A stretch of 48,928 bases of DNA from an uncultured Eisenbergiella sp. GTDB taxonomy: Bacteria > Bacillota > Clostridia > Lachnospirales > Lachnospiraceae. A program made the translations under genes and the position numbers. Below the pieces are notes generated by a model. It made no database searches. It worked only from the letters and a program-made list of their open reading frames with translations, and was not told the DNA's origin. Of the stretch, positions 24,184-32,263 are shown one piece after another; the first letter of the stretch is position 1, and each line of letters begins with the position of its first letter. Location: positions 1 through 48,928 of the forward strand of contig CAJUEL010000036.1 in the NCBI GenBank assembly GCA_910585455.1. The letters are read 5' to 3'.

Positions 24184-25995
24184 TCAGGTGTAGTACTGCG
24201 CCTGGGCATGCCACAGCTCCTGATATTTTCCGCCCTCCGCCGCCAGCAGAGAGGCATGGTCGCCGGTCTGGACGATCTGTCCGCGATCAAAGACGGCGAT
24301 GGTATCGCAGAAGCGGCAGGAGGCGAGCCGGTGGCTGATATAGACGGTGGTCTTGTCGGAAGCGATTTGGTTAAAGCTGGTGTACACCTCGTATTCCGCC
24401 ACCGGGTCCAGCGCCGCCGTGGGCTCATCCAGGATCAGGAAGGGGGAATCCTTATAGAGCGCCCGGGCGAGGGCGATTTTTTGTGCCTCTCCGCCGGAGA
24501 TTTCCACGCCGTCCGGGTCATAGTCCTTGTACAGACAGGTTTGAAGGCCTGCGGGCATGGAGGCGAGGCGTTCTCCAAAGCCTGCCTTTTGCAGGCAAAG
24601 GGATGCCCGGTCCGCATCGTAGTCCGTGTTTGTCGCCACGTTTTGACCGATGGAGAAGGCGAACAGGTTGAAATCCTGGAACACGACGGAGAAGATCGAC
24701 ATGTATTCGTCGTAGTCGTATTTCTGGATGTTCACGCCGTTTAAGAGGATTTCCCCCTCTGTCGGGTCGTAAAGGCGGCAGAGCAGCTTGATGAAGGTGG
24801 TTTTGCCGCTGCCGTTTTCTCCCACGATCGCCAGCCTTTGTCCCACCCTGAATTTCAGGCTGACATGGCGCAGGGCATAGCTTTGCGTGTTGGGATACCG
24901 GAAGGACACGTCCCGAAATTCCACGTCGCATTCATTGTCATCCCGCTTTTCTATCGTCAAAGAACCCTTGTACATATCGTTTGGAATGTCAAAGTAGGAA
25001 AAATATCGTTTTAAATAGGTGTTGTTGACGACCATCAGCTGCCCGACGGACGCGATTTTGGAAACGGCGGTCAAAAGCAGCAGGATGCAGGATACATACC
25101 GGGTGATGGAGCCTACGGAAATGTTTCCCTGCAGGGCGGCATAAAGGAGCAGGCTGTAGGTGCCAAGCCGCAGAAGGAAGGTCGTAACGCCGGTGCCGAG
25201 AAGCCTCCAGAGAGCTGCCAGCAGGTTCACGCGGGTATTGTCTTTCGTTATAGTCCGGTAAAAGCGGGAAATGTAGGATAACAGACTGTCGGCCATGCCG
25301 TACATACGGATATCCTTGCCGCTTTTGTAATCCTGCTCATACTGGCTGAATTTTTCCGAAAGCACGTTGAAATGCACACATTTTGCGAGAAAATCCATCC
25401 ATATTTTTTGTTCCTTTTTCCCCGCCAGGGTGCTGCAGGCGGCGGAAAGCAGGATTCCAACGCCGATGGCGAGCCTGCCGGAGAGCGGAAGGGCTTCCAG
25501 CGTAAAAAAGGAGACTGTCATGGAGCAGGACAACAGGATCTGGGTCAGCGCGTGGATCGAATCCCCCAGCCAGTAAACCTGGTTGAACAGATTATAGCCG
25601 GTCTGGGATTCCTTTCGGATGCGGTCGTGTAAAGCCCGGACCTCCCGGTCCTCTATGGAAGCGTAGGCCATTTCCATCGCCTTTTCGGAATAGAGCCAGC
25701 TTTCGTTGCGATACAGGCTGTTTTGGGAAACGGTAAGCCTTGCAGAGATCCAGGCGTCTGTGAGGCTCAGCAAAAATACGATGCCGACCGTGAGCAGCAC
25801 GTACAGGGCAAGGAGCCGCACCGGCGCGCTGCATATGAGCCCGTCAATGAGAAGGGCGCTGAAATAAATCGGCACATAGGGCAGGATCGCGCGGATGAGA
25901 TTGTCAAATACAAAACAGACGGCGTAGGTTTTGCTCAGGGAAAAGAGAAGTCCTGTGCCTCTTTTCAGGGTTCGGATATGTTCGGACAGCTTCAT
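24184..25995 (-). CDS. ABC exporter, fused membrane and ATPase domains (subunit 2)
   Basis: 603 residues with an N-terminal membrane domain of six helices and a C-terminal ATPase. Walker A GENGSGKTT lies near residues 391-399, Q-loop in SVVFQDFNLFAF, signature ISGGEAQKIALARAL, Walker B FLILDEPTAALDP and the switch His in VYISHRLAS. It is half of a heterodimeric exporter with the 608-residue subunit encoded upstream. Both ATPase sites look intact. The 53-bp gap holds a GCGCGC-TTTG-GCGCGC hairpin just before the AGGAGG site, which could tune translation. Substrate unknown. Confidence 0.9.
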   Translation of the reverse strand: MKLSEHIRTLKRGTGLLFSLSKTYAVCFVFDNLIRAILPYVPIYFSALLIDGLICSAPVRLLALYVLLTVGIVFLLSLTDAWISARLTVSQNSLYRNESWLYSEKAMEMAYASIEDREVRALHDRIRKESQTGYNLFNQVYWLGDSIHALTQILLSCSMTVSFFTLEALPLSGRLAIGVGILLSAACSTLAGKKEQKIWMDFLAKCVHFNVLSEKFSQYEQDYKSGKDIRMYGMADSLLSYISRFYRTITKDNTRVNLLAALWRLLGTGVTTFLLRLGTYSLLLYAALQGNISVGSITRYVSCILLLLTAVSKIASVGQLMVVNNTYLKRYFSYFDIPNDMYKGSLTIEKRDDNECDVEFRDVSFRYPNTQSYALRHVSLKFRVGQRLAIVGENGSGKTTFIKLLCRLYDPTEGEILLNGVNIQKYDYDEYMSIFSVVFQDFNLFAFSIGQNVATNTDYDADRASLCLQKAGFGERLASMPAGLQTCLYKDYDPDGVEISGGEAQKIALARALYKDSPFLILDEPTAALDPVAEYEVYTSFNQIASDKTTVYISHRLASCRFCDTIAVFDRGQIVQTGDHASLLAAEGGKYQELWHAQAQYYT

Positions 25996-26010
25996 TGTTT
26001 ATACCTCCTT

Positions 26011-26026
26011 GCGCGCTTTGGCGCGC
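26011..26026 (-). promoter_or_regulatory. Small hairpin before the ribosome site of the second exporter subunit
   Basis: GCGCGC-TTTG-GCGCGC is a perfect 6-bp stem. On the minus strand it ends immediately before AAGGAGG. It may affect the ratio of the two subunits (inference). Confidence 0.4.
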
Positions 26027-26048
26027 ATACCAGTCAAAAGGTTAAAAA

Positions 26049-27875
26049 TTAATTTTCAGACTTTTCCTCCTGATACCAGCAGCTCTGTATGGCAAAGAGC
26101 CTGCTGTATTCTCCGCCGAGGCGGATCAATTCTTCGTGGGTGCCTTCTTCTGCGATTTTTCCATTTTCCAGATACAGGATTCGATCGCAGAACCGGGTGG
26201 AAGCCAGCCTGTGGGAGACAAACAGGGAGGTTTTCTGGGCGGTCATGTTCTGGTATTGCAGATAGATCTGGTTTTCGGCGATGGGGTCCAGCGCCGCTGT
26301 GGGCTCGTCCAGGACGAGAATGGGCGCATCCTTATAAAGAGCGCGGGCCAGCATCAGCTTTTGCAGCTCGCCGCCGGACAGCTCGATGCCGTTTTCATTG
26401 ATCTGCTTATCCAGCTTCGTATGAACGCCCTCGGGCAGGGAATCCAGCTTTTTTCCAAGTCCGGCCATTTTCATGCATTCCTGTGCCCGTTTGGGATCGG
26501 CCCCTTCTCCGACCTGTCCGGCAACGGTTTCGGCGAGGGAGAAAAAGGCGGTGGTCACATCCTGGAAGACGGGGGAGAACAGGCGGTAATAATCATTCCG
26601 GGAAAAATCTTCTACAGGCACGCCGTCAATCCGGATTTCGCCCGCTGTCGGGCGGTAGAGGCCGCACAGAAGCTTGACCAGTGTGGTCTTGCCGGCGCCG
26701 TTTGCGCCGACGAGGGCGATTTTTTCTCCCGCCTTTACGGTAAAGCTCAAATCCCGGATGGTATCCTCCAAAGCGCCGGCATAGCGGAAGGACACATGGT
26801 CGAAGGTGATGGTGGGAGCTGCGTTTAAGTGCTCCTCAATCGCCGCTTTTCCTGTCCCGTCATGCTCCGCAAGATCCATGTACTCCCGAAAGTCGCACAG
26901 CATCAGGCTGGCGGACAGGATGGCGTTGATTTCGTTCATGATGTTGCCCACGCAGGCGGCAAAGGCGGATATGGCGGAAAAATACAGGACAAACCGGTCC
27001 ACCGCGATTTCGCCCCCAAGCGCCATGGAAATCAGCATGGCATAGGCGATGCCGTCCCGCAAAAGGATGACGAAAAGGTCCGCAATCCGGGAAAGGAAGC
27101 TGCGCAGGGAGAGCCGTCTGTCCCAGGCCGTCCTGGCTTCGCTCAGGTCACGATAAATCTGCCGGAACCATCCCGCCATGGAATAGATGCGGATATCCTT
27201 GGCGGCGGAAAAATCTCCCGGCCTGTTCTGGATGTACCAGAGTCTGTGGTCTATATCGGTCCATTTCTCCCGGTGGCTGTATTCCCAATTGCGCAGCGCG
27301 CGGGCACTAAACCAGTTCACCGCCGGGGCGAGGGTGAGCAGCGGAAGCAGCCAGGGGCTGACAAAGGAGATAACCGTTCCAAATAACAGATAGCCCAGCA
27401 CATATTCCAACAGCTTTAAGCTGCGTTTCACCATGTCTGAAATGGGCTGTGAGCCGCCCCACATCTGGGTCGAGCGCAGGGCGCGGTCATATAGATCCCG
27501 GGATTCCTTTTTTTCATAGGTTTCGTAAAAGCAGCGCAGAGATTTTTCATCCAGCTCCAGGCTTCGTTTGTGACGGTAGGTGAGCTCACATGCCGAGCCG
27601 GAAACGGCGCTGATGATTTTTTGCAGGGCGTCTGCCGCAAACATGAGAAAGAGGAAGGCTGCCACCCGCAGGATGGCCTGCCTGGGGGCAGCGTATGCGG
27701 TCACCTGGGCGACCACCAGGGAGGGCAGGTAGATGTCCGCCCAGGCGAGGAACAGGTTGATGGGCAGCAACAGGAGCAGCAAAAGGAATCCTGTGGGCGT
27801 GGCCTTTAGCATGCCGGACAGGCTCCAGAGGGCGTTGCTTACGACGGAGCGGTAGGGTTTTTTCTTTGCTTTCAT
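26049..27875 (-). CDS. ABC exporter, fused membrane and ATPase domains (subunit 1)
   Basis: 608 residues with the same design as the following gene. Membrane helices include FLLLLLLPINLFLAWADIYL. The ATPase has Walker A GANGAGKTT near residues 388-396, signature LSGGELQKLMLARAL, Walker B ILVLDEPTAALDP and the switch His in LFVSHRLAS. GGAGG lies a few bases before ATG. Two different half-exporters in tandem normally form one heterodimer for peptides or drugs. The upstream region is occupied by hairpin H2, so any promoter must lie between H2 and the start or beyond it. Confidence 0.9.
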   Translation of the reverse strand: MKAKKKPYRSVVSNALWSLSGMLKATPTGFLLLLLLLPINLFLAWADIYLPSLVVAQVTAYAAPRQAILRVAAFLFLMFAADALQKIISAVSGSACELTYRHKRSLELDEKSLRCFYETYEKKESRDLYDRALRSTQMWGGSQPISDMVKRSLKLLEYVLGYLLFGTVISFVSPWLLPLLTLAPAVNWFSARALRNWEYSHREKWTDIDHRLWYIQNRPGDFSAAKDIRIYSMAGWFRQIYRDLSEARTAWDRRLSLRSFLSRIADLFVILLRDGIAYAMLISMALGGEIAVDRFVLYFSAISAFAACVGNIMNEINAILSASLMLCDFREYMDLAEHDGTGKAAIEEHLNAAPTITFDHVSFRYAGALEDTIRDLSFTVKAGEKIALVGANGAGKTTLVKLLCGLYRPTAGEIRIDGVPVEDFSRNDYYRLFSPVFQDVTTAFFSLAETVAGQVGEGADPKRAQECMKMAGLGKKLDSLPEGVHTKLDKQINENGIELSGGELQKLMLARALYKDAPILVLDEPTAALDPIAENQIYLQYQNMTAQKTSLFVSHRLASTRFCDRILYLENGKIAEEGTHEELIRLGGEYSRLFAIQSCWYQEEKSEN

Positions 27876-27927
27876 GAGAAACCTCCTTGGAGAAAGGGTG
27901 TGCTGACTGTGGGGTGGCGGGCAGGAC

Positions 27928-28168
27928 GGGCATCAGGGGACGCTTTGGGGGAGGGCGCAGCGCTTTTGCACGGCTGTATATCCAAAGCGGAAATTCCTCC
28001 TGATTTTCGTGCCATTCCTGGACACGAACGGGCGCGCCAAACTCACTTCGTTCGGACAGTACCGCGCCCGTTCGCAGGAATGTCCCAAAAATCCGGGGAA
28101 TTTCTTCGCTTTGGATATCAAGCCGTGCAAAAGCGCTGCGCCTTCCCCCAAAGCGTCCCCTGATGCCC
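27928..28168. mobile_element. Large fold-back hairpin element H2
   Basis: The arms begin GGGCATCAGGGGACGCTTTG and end with the reverse complement. They pair almost fully for about 60 bp and then with bulges down to the clamp GGGCGCG / CGCGCCC. The apex 28039-28060 carries AACTCACTTCG followed directly by TTCGGACAGT, an uninterrupted version of the H1 apex. Weaker pairing continues outward to about 27900 and 28198. Confidence 0.85.
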
Positions 28169-28385
28169 TGTTTGCTGGCAACCGGCACAGCAAGCAGCCT
28201 GTCACCGCAATGCAGGCTTTTGATGGAAGCCGTGAGTATGCAGACAGGGGTGTGCCGGTTGGTTGTAAGATGAGAATAGCATATTTCAGAGAGGACGGGA
28301 AGATTTGTGCACGAATTGCTTTTTGGGGTGCATGAATTGTCTGTTATAGATATCGTTATTTTTTACTGGGGGACTATTAGTTGCT

Positions 28386-28394
28386 GTTCACGGT
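28386..28394. repeat. Left copy of the 9-bp direct repeat flanking H3
   Basis: GTTCACGGT here is repeated at 28747-28755, immediately outside the two ends of H3, as expected for a target-site duplication. Confidence 0.8.
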
Positions 28395-28746
28395 CAATGT
28401 CATTAAGTTTGGCGGCGAGCGGCTGGAACAGGACGGGGAAGCGGCAGCGGACACAGGGGAGGGATGGCGGGCAGGAGGGGACAGACTGTTTCCGGACGCT
28501 TTATCCGGAGCGGAGAAATTCCCAAAATGGAAGGATATTCCTGCCACAGGGCGCAATACTGTCCGAACACAGTGAGTTTGTTGCGCCCTGTGGCGTTCAG
28601 AAATATCCTGATATTTTGAGGAATTTCCCGCTCCGGATAAAGCGTCCGGAAACAGTCTGTCCCCTCCTGCCCGCCATCCCTCCCCTGTGTCCGCTGCCGC
28701 TTCCCCGTCCTGTTCCAGCCGCTCGCCGCCAAACTTAATGACATTG
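28395..28746. mobile_element. Large fold-back hairpin element H3, perfect 119-bp arms
   Basis: By eye the arms 28395-28513 and 28628-28746 are exact reverse complements over 119 bp, beginning CAATGTCATTAAGTTTGGCG. Less perfect pairing continues to the clamp GGGCGCAA / TTGCGCCC. The apex (28558-28579, reverse orientation) again holds AACTCAC and GTTCGGACAGT. A 9-bp direct repeat flanks it. No protein is encoded. Confidence 0.92.
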
Positions 28747-28747
28747 G

Positions 28748-28796
28748 TTCACGGTGCCGTCGGCTGCTGGCAGTCCGTATCCGGCGGCACCGTGAA
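28748..28796. repeat. 49-bp palindromic repeat, shared with 48820
   Basis: TTCACGGTGCCG and CGGCACCGTGAA form the ends. Positions 28762-28796 match 48820-48854 in inverse orientation with one mismatch in 35. H3 is inserted at its left edge. Confidence 0.75.
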
Positions 28797-28833
28797 TCGT
28801 AACGGATGGCATGAATATTTATGCCCCATCAAG

Positions 28834-28870
28834 CGTACAATATTGACATAGTGTACGTTTTTGGTATAAT
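28834..28870 (+). promoter_or_regulatory. Toxin-antitoxin promoter with operator-like inverted repeat
   Basis: TTGACA (28843-28848), a 16-bp spacer and TATAAT (28865-28870) form a strong promoter. CGTACA (28834-28839) and TGTACG (28852-28857) flank the -35 box as an inverted repeat, suitable for autorepression by the antitoxin. Confidence 0.75.
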
Positions 28871-28893
28871 GGAGGCAAAAGGAGATGAGAGAT

Positions 28894-29319
28894 ATGTTGA
28901 TGGAACAGGCTACAACGGTGAGAAAAGAGTGGAGCGCAGTTTGTGACAGTGTGATGCATGAAAAACCCCGGTTTATTAAGCGCACACGGGATAAAATGTG
29001 GTTTTCCAGTCTGGAAACGATGTCGGAGCTTTTGGAAGCGTATCGTTTTACGGCGGAACGGTATGTGGAGGAGGATGGCTCTGTCACGCTTTCTCTGAAT
29101 GAGATTGATCTTGTAGAAAACGGAACGGAAGAGAAGGAAGCGCGCCGCAGGCTCGCAGAGGCGATTCTGGAATATTCTCTGGAATATTATGAGGAATATG
29201 AGCTGTATTCACACAGTCCTAACAGGAGAAAACACATTCCCTACATTTTTAAAGCATTGATTATTGATGATCCGGAGAAAATAGGAGATATGCTGGAATG
29301 CCGAGATGGAAAGAACTAA
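28894..29319 (+). CDS. Antitoxin of a type II-like toxin-antitoxin pair
   Basis: About 141 residues. The N-terminus (VRKEWSAVCDSVMHEKPRFI) resembles Phd/YefM-like antitoxins. The middle has LSLNEIDLVENGTEEKEARR and the C-terminus HIPYIFKALIIDDPEKIGDM, a pattern I associate with clostridial antitoxins placed before HicA-like toxins. ATG 28894 is 9 bp after GGAG. An upstream in-frame ATG at 28885 would need a ribosome site lying outside the transcript expected from the TATAAT box. It overlaps the toxin gene by 22 bp, so the two are translationally coupled. Confidence 0.75.
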   Translation: MLMEQATTVRKEWSAVCDSVMHEKPRFIKRTRDKMWFSSLETMSELLEAYRFTAERYVEEDGSVTLSLNEIDLVENGTEEKEARRRLAEAILEYSLEYYEEYELYSHSPNRRKHIPYIFKALIIDDPEKIGDMLECRDGKN

Positions 29320-29516
29320 AGAGATTTTGTGACAGGGATGGCTGGGAATTATATAAAAATACAGACCATTACTTTTACAGAAAAATGGATGAAGATGGAA
29401 ATTTGCGGATGACAAAGGTTTCCAAGGGCTCGGGCGAAATTCATACAAAAATGTGGAAAGAGATTTTAAGGAAACAGCTGCAGGTCACGCAGGAATATTT
29501 TAATGAAAAAATATGA
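29298..29516 (+). CDS. HicA-like toxin
   Basis: A 72-residue basic protein: WKELKRFCDRDGWELYKNTD, then HYFYRKMDEDGNLRMTKVSK, then GSGEIHTKMWKEILRKQL. The order helix, strand with His, KVSxGSGEI, then WKEILRKQL fits a HicA-type double-stranded-RNA-binding fold, an mRNA interferase. It is less typical than classical HicA because the His is followed by aromatic residues. It follows its antitoxin with an overlap. A GC hairpin without a T-run (29538-29556) follows. Confidence 0.7.
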   Translation: MPRWKELKRFCDRDGWELYKNTDHYFYRKMDEDGNLRMTKVSKGSGEIHTKMWKEILRKQLQVTQEYFNEKI

Positions 29517-29537
29517 AAAAGCGGTTGCCAGGAAAGG

Positions 29538-29556
29538 GGACGGCACGGCGCCGTCC
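29538..29556. terminator. GC hairpin between convergent operons
   Basis: GGACGGC and GCCGTCC form a stem 22 bp after the toxin stop and 11 bp before the stop of the minus-strand kinase gene. There is no T-run, so termination is uncertain. Confidence 0.35.
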
Positions 29557-29566
29557 TCCCATGCCA

Positions 29567-30220
29567 CTATTTTTCCAACGCCGGAACAAGAAACTCGCAG
29601 GTAAAGGCGCCGTCTTCGCTGTTGTATTTACACCAGCCGCCGTGGTCTGTGAGGATTTCCTCCGCGCGGCGCAGGCCGAAGCCGTGATTTCCCCTTTTGG
29701 AAGAAAAAAACAGCGAGCCGGCTTTTTCCTGTTTGGCCCCGGCGGAATTCAGCATGGAAAAATACAGCATATTCCCCTTCATTGTCATATAGATGCGGAT
29801 AAAGCGCTCCCCGGACACATTCTGACACGCCTCAATGGCGTTATCCAGCATATTGCCCACGATGATGCTCAGTTCCAGGTCGGAAAGCAGAAGCTTCTCC
29901 GGGACGTTTGCGCGGACATTGAAAACAATGCTGTTGGCCTTCGCCTGGGAGAGCTTGGCGGACAGGAGAGCGTCCAGGGAGAGATTGCCGGTTTTTAACA
30001 GGGTATCCACATGGATGAGCTGCACATCGAGCTGTTCGATATAGGAAAGGGCGCGTTGTGTTTCCCCCGCCTCCAGCTGCCCCTTGAGCGTCTGAAGATG
30101 GTGGTGGAAATCGTGCTTATAGCCGCGCATTTTGTCATAGATGCCCTGTACCTCCTGCAGATGGGAGAGGGACAGCTCAGCCTGATACTCGGCGAGCTTT
30201 AAATAGGTTTTCTTTCTCAT
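29567..30220 (-). CDS. GHKL-domain histidine kinase lacking a sensor domain
   Basis: About 217 residues. The helix with the phospho-acceptor is RGYKHDFHHHLQTLKGQLEA (His36), followed by the GHKL ATPase with NMLDNAIEAC and a glycine-rich GNHGFGLRRAEEIL. It is related to AgrC-type kinases but has no membrane helices: the protein begins almost at the dimerisation helix. I place the start at ATG 30220 after AAAGGAAC. It lies 31 bp after the LytTR regulator gene. It may be a soluble kinase, or the N-terminal sensor part has been lost. Confidence 0.8.
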   Translation of the reverse strand: MRKKTYLKLAEYQAELSLSHLQEVQGIYDKMRGYKHDFHHHLQTLKGQLEAGETQRALSYIEQLDVQLIHVDTLLKTGNLSLDALLSAKLSQAKANSIVFNVRANVPEKLLLSDLELSIIVGNMLDNAIEACQNVSGERFIRIYMTMKGNMLYFSMLNSAGAKQEKAGSLFFSSKRGNHGFGLRRAEEILTDHGGWCKYNSEDGAFTCEFLVPALEK

Positions 30221-30251
30221 AGTTTCAGTCGTTCCTTTGCATGAGACTTCC

Positions 30252-30947
30252 TCAATTGCGCGCGATAAAAGCCCGGTTTGCCGCATCATATTTCCCCCGC
30301 GCCAGCTCCCTTTCATTCTCCACCCTGACTGCGGTGCGGGAAATCTGGGTGACATGCTTTAAGGAGACCAGATAGGAGCGATGAACCCGGAAAAAATCGT
30401 CGCTAAGCCTGTCTGCAAAGGCGGAAAGGCTTTCCTTGATCCGGTATTCTCTTTTGGCGGTATGGATGGAAAGATAGTGCAAAAAGGCTTCCACATAGAG
30501 AATGTCCGATTCATACAGCTTTATGGTTTCGCCCTCGCAGGAGATGGTGACAGAGGGCGGTTTTACGGCGAGCCGTAAGGCCGCTTTTGTGAGGACCTCC
30601 GCCAGCTTATCTGCAGCGACAGGCTTGACGAGATAGTGCAGGGCGTCCACCTCATAGCCCTCGCCGATGAATTCAAAGTGGGAGGTGATAAAAATAATCT
30701 CCGCGCTGCATTGTTCGTTTCGAAGACGCTTCGCCAGGGCGATGCCGGACATGCTTTTCATTTCCACATCCAGAAGGAGGATATCATAGGCGCTGTCCTG
30801 CGCATAGGAAAAAAGAAAAGCCTCCGCGCTGGAAAAGGTGTAGATTTCGCAGCGTTTCTGGAAAGCCAGGCTCCATGCATCAACCGCCGCCTTCAAATGG
30901 TTGATCGCTTCTTCTTCATCGTCGCAAATGGCAATACGAAAGGACAT
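30252..30947 (-). CDS. LytTR-family response regulator
   Basis: 231 residues. The receiver domain has acidic residues in IAICDDEEE, phospho-acceptor Asp60 in ILLLDVEMKSMSG and Lys in HYLVKPVA. The C-terminal LytTR DNA-binding domain has ILYVEAFLHYLSIHTAKREY and FFRVHRSYLVSLKHVTQISR. It is AgrA/VirR-like and is the partner of the GHKL kinase encoded next. No peptide-precursor gene (AgrD-like) was found near it. Confidence 0.92.
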   Translation of the reverse strand: MSFRIAICDDEEEAINHLKAAVDAWSLAFQKRCEIYTFSSAEAFLFSYAQDSAYDILLLDVEMKSMSGIALAKRLRNEQCSAEIIFITSHFEFIGEGYEVDALHYLVKPVAADKLAEVLTKAALRLAVKPPSVTISCEGETIKLYESDILYVEAFLHYLSIHTAKREYRIKESLSAFADRLSDDFFRVHRSYLVSLKHVTQISRTAVRVENERELARGKYDAANRAFIARN

Positions 30948-30975
30948 GCTTTTATAACCCTTCTTTCTGTTTATA

Positions 30976-31066
30976 TCATGATTCAGACGGAGCTGAACCG
31001 GAATTTCCTGTAACAGCGCAGGTCTGCGCCTTCATCGCGCAGACCGTGAGAAATCTGCCGGTACAA
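30976..31066. repeat. Degenerate relative of the 134-bp element
   Basis: It opens with a decayed palindrome TTCAGACGGAGCTGAA. From 31010, GTAACAG, AGGTCTGCGC, CAGACCGTGAGAAATC and CCGGTA appear in the same order as on the reverse strand of the element at 8938-9071. It ends at the stop codon of the ATP-grasp gene. Confidence 0.75.
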
Positions 31067-32263
31067 TCATTCGTTGCACTTTAAAATATCCTTATAAAAA
31101 GCGTCCATTTCCTTCTGGGAGGAAAAGGTGGCGATATACATCTGATTGCCCATGGCGGCGGAGAGCACATCGGGGATGCGTTCCATCATTTTCATATTGG
31201 CTTTATATTTTTCCATAATTTCGGCGTGGCTTAAGGCGAAATCCTTGCCGTCGCGCCTGCCCGCAAAGGCACAGTAGGCGTGCTTGCCGATGGGCATGGT
31301 GGAGCGGTCAAAGGCGATCATATCCGCCCAGATTTTATACACGTCGGTGCTGTGGGCGTAATCGATCATATCCGGCGTGAAGCCGCCGCAGGGGCGCATG
31401 TTGACCTCCAGCGCGACGATATCCCCCTTTTTGCCCAGCCCCTCCTGATCCTTCTGGAGGCGGAAAAATTCAAAGTGGACGAAGCGGCTTTTTACGCCGA
31501 AGCTTTTCACGGTGGCGCGCCCCGCCTGCCGGGTATCCTCGGGCAGATTTTTTAAGATATAATAAATGGAATTGTCATTGTGGTTGACGATATCCATGAT
31601 GGACATGGGCGTCACATTGCCTGTTTCAAACATCGGTTCCCCATGGGAGTCCACGATGGCATCGTAGGAATTGACCTCGCCCGCGATGAATTCCTCCATG
31701 ATATAAGGGGTATTGGGCCATTTCAAATCAAAAAACTGTGCGAGCTGCCGGTCATTTTCGATCTTGAAGGTGTGGGATGCGCCCACGCCGTTGTCGGGCT
31801 TTGCCACCACCGGATAGCCGACCTTTTGCACAAATGCCTGACAGCCTGCAAGATCCTCCACCATGTGATAGCGCGCCACGGGAATACCGGCCCTTTGATA
31901 ATATTCCTTCATGCGGGATTTGAACTTGATGCGGGGGATGTCGGAGGTCTGAAAGCCGCTGGTGATGTTAAAATCGGTGCGCAGTCTGGCATCCCGTTCC
32001 AGCCAGTACTCGTTGTTGGATTCCAGCCAGTCGATGCGCCCGTGCCGGAAAATCAAAAACGCGACGGCGCGGTACACCTCATCGTCATTTTCCAGATCGG
32101 AAACCTTATAATATTCGTTTAAGCTGTCCTTTAGCTCCTCCTTTAATTCGTCATAGGGCTGGTCGCCGATGCCCAGCACATTGAGTCCGTTTTTTTTGAG
32201 CTCCCTGCAGAACATCCAGTAATTGGAAGGAAAATTGGGGGAGATGAAGAGAAAATTTTTCAT
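31067..32263 (-). CDS. ATP-grasp ligase-like protein
   Basis: A 398-residue carboxylate-amine ligase-type protein. The N-terminal pre-grasp region starts FLFISPNFPSNYWMFCRELK. The ATP-grasp core has VGYPVVAKPDNGVGASHTFK (phosphate and adenine binding), YIMEEFIAGEVNSYD, and the metal-binding IVALEVNMRPCGGFTPDMID. It would join an acyl phosphate to an amine or thiol. Its start overlaps the stop of the esterase gene at 32260 by 4 bp. With two esterases in the same operon, it may act on a small amide or peptide ester; the product is unknown. Confidence 0.85.
   Translation of the reverse strand: MKNFLFISPNFPSNYWMFCRELKKNGLNVLGIGDQPYDELKEELKDSLNEYYKVSDLENDDEVYRAVAFLIFRHGRIDWLESNNEYWLERDARLRTDFNITSGFQTSDIPRIKFKSRMKEYYQRAGIPVARYHMVEDLAGCQAFVQKVGYPVVAKPDNGVGASHTFKIENDRQLAQFFDLKWPNTPYIMEEFIAGEVNSYDAIVDSHGEPMFETGNVTPMSIMDIVNHNDNSIYYILKNLPEDTRQAGRATVKSFGVKSRFVHFEFFRLQKDQEGLGKKGDIVALEVNMRPCGGFTPDMIDYAHSTDVYKIWADMIAFDRSTMPIGKHAYCAFAGRRDGKDFALSHAEIMEKYKANMKMMERIPDVLSAAMGNQMYIATFSSQKEMDAFYKDILKCNE

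Larger units (their letters stand above)
27876..28893. other. Non-coding kilobase with two large hairpins
   Basis: Between the exporter start and the toxin-antitoxin start lie H2, an 83-bp inverted repeat (CAACCGGCACA at 28179-28189 and TGTGCCGGTTG at 28251-28261), about 130 bp without recognisable content, H3, a 49-bp palindrome and the toxin-antitoxin promoter. Open frames on both strands here mirror one another because of the inverted repeats and are not genes. Confidence 0.75.

Noticed and set aside
28210..28385. Possible short gene between H2 and H3
   Set aside because: Frames are short, lack ribosome sites and match no family I know; left as unexplained spacer.
28307..28744. Open frames on both strands of H3 encoding nearly the same N-terminal protein sequence
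   Set aside because: The identity between strands is produced by the 119-bp inverted repeat; there is no ribosome site and no family resemblance.
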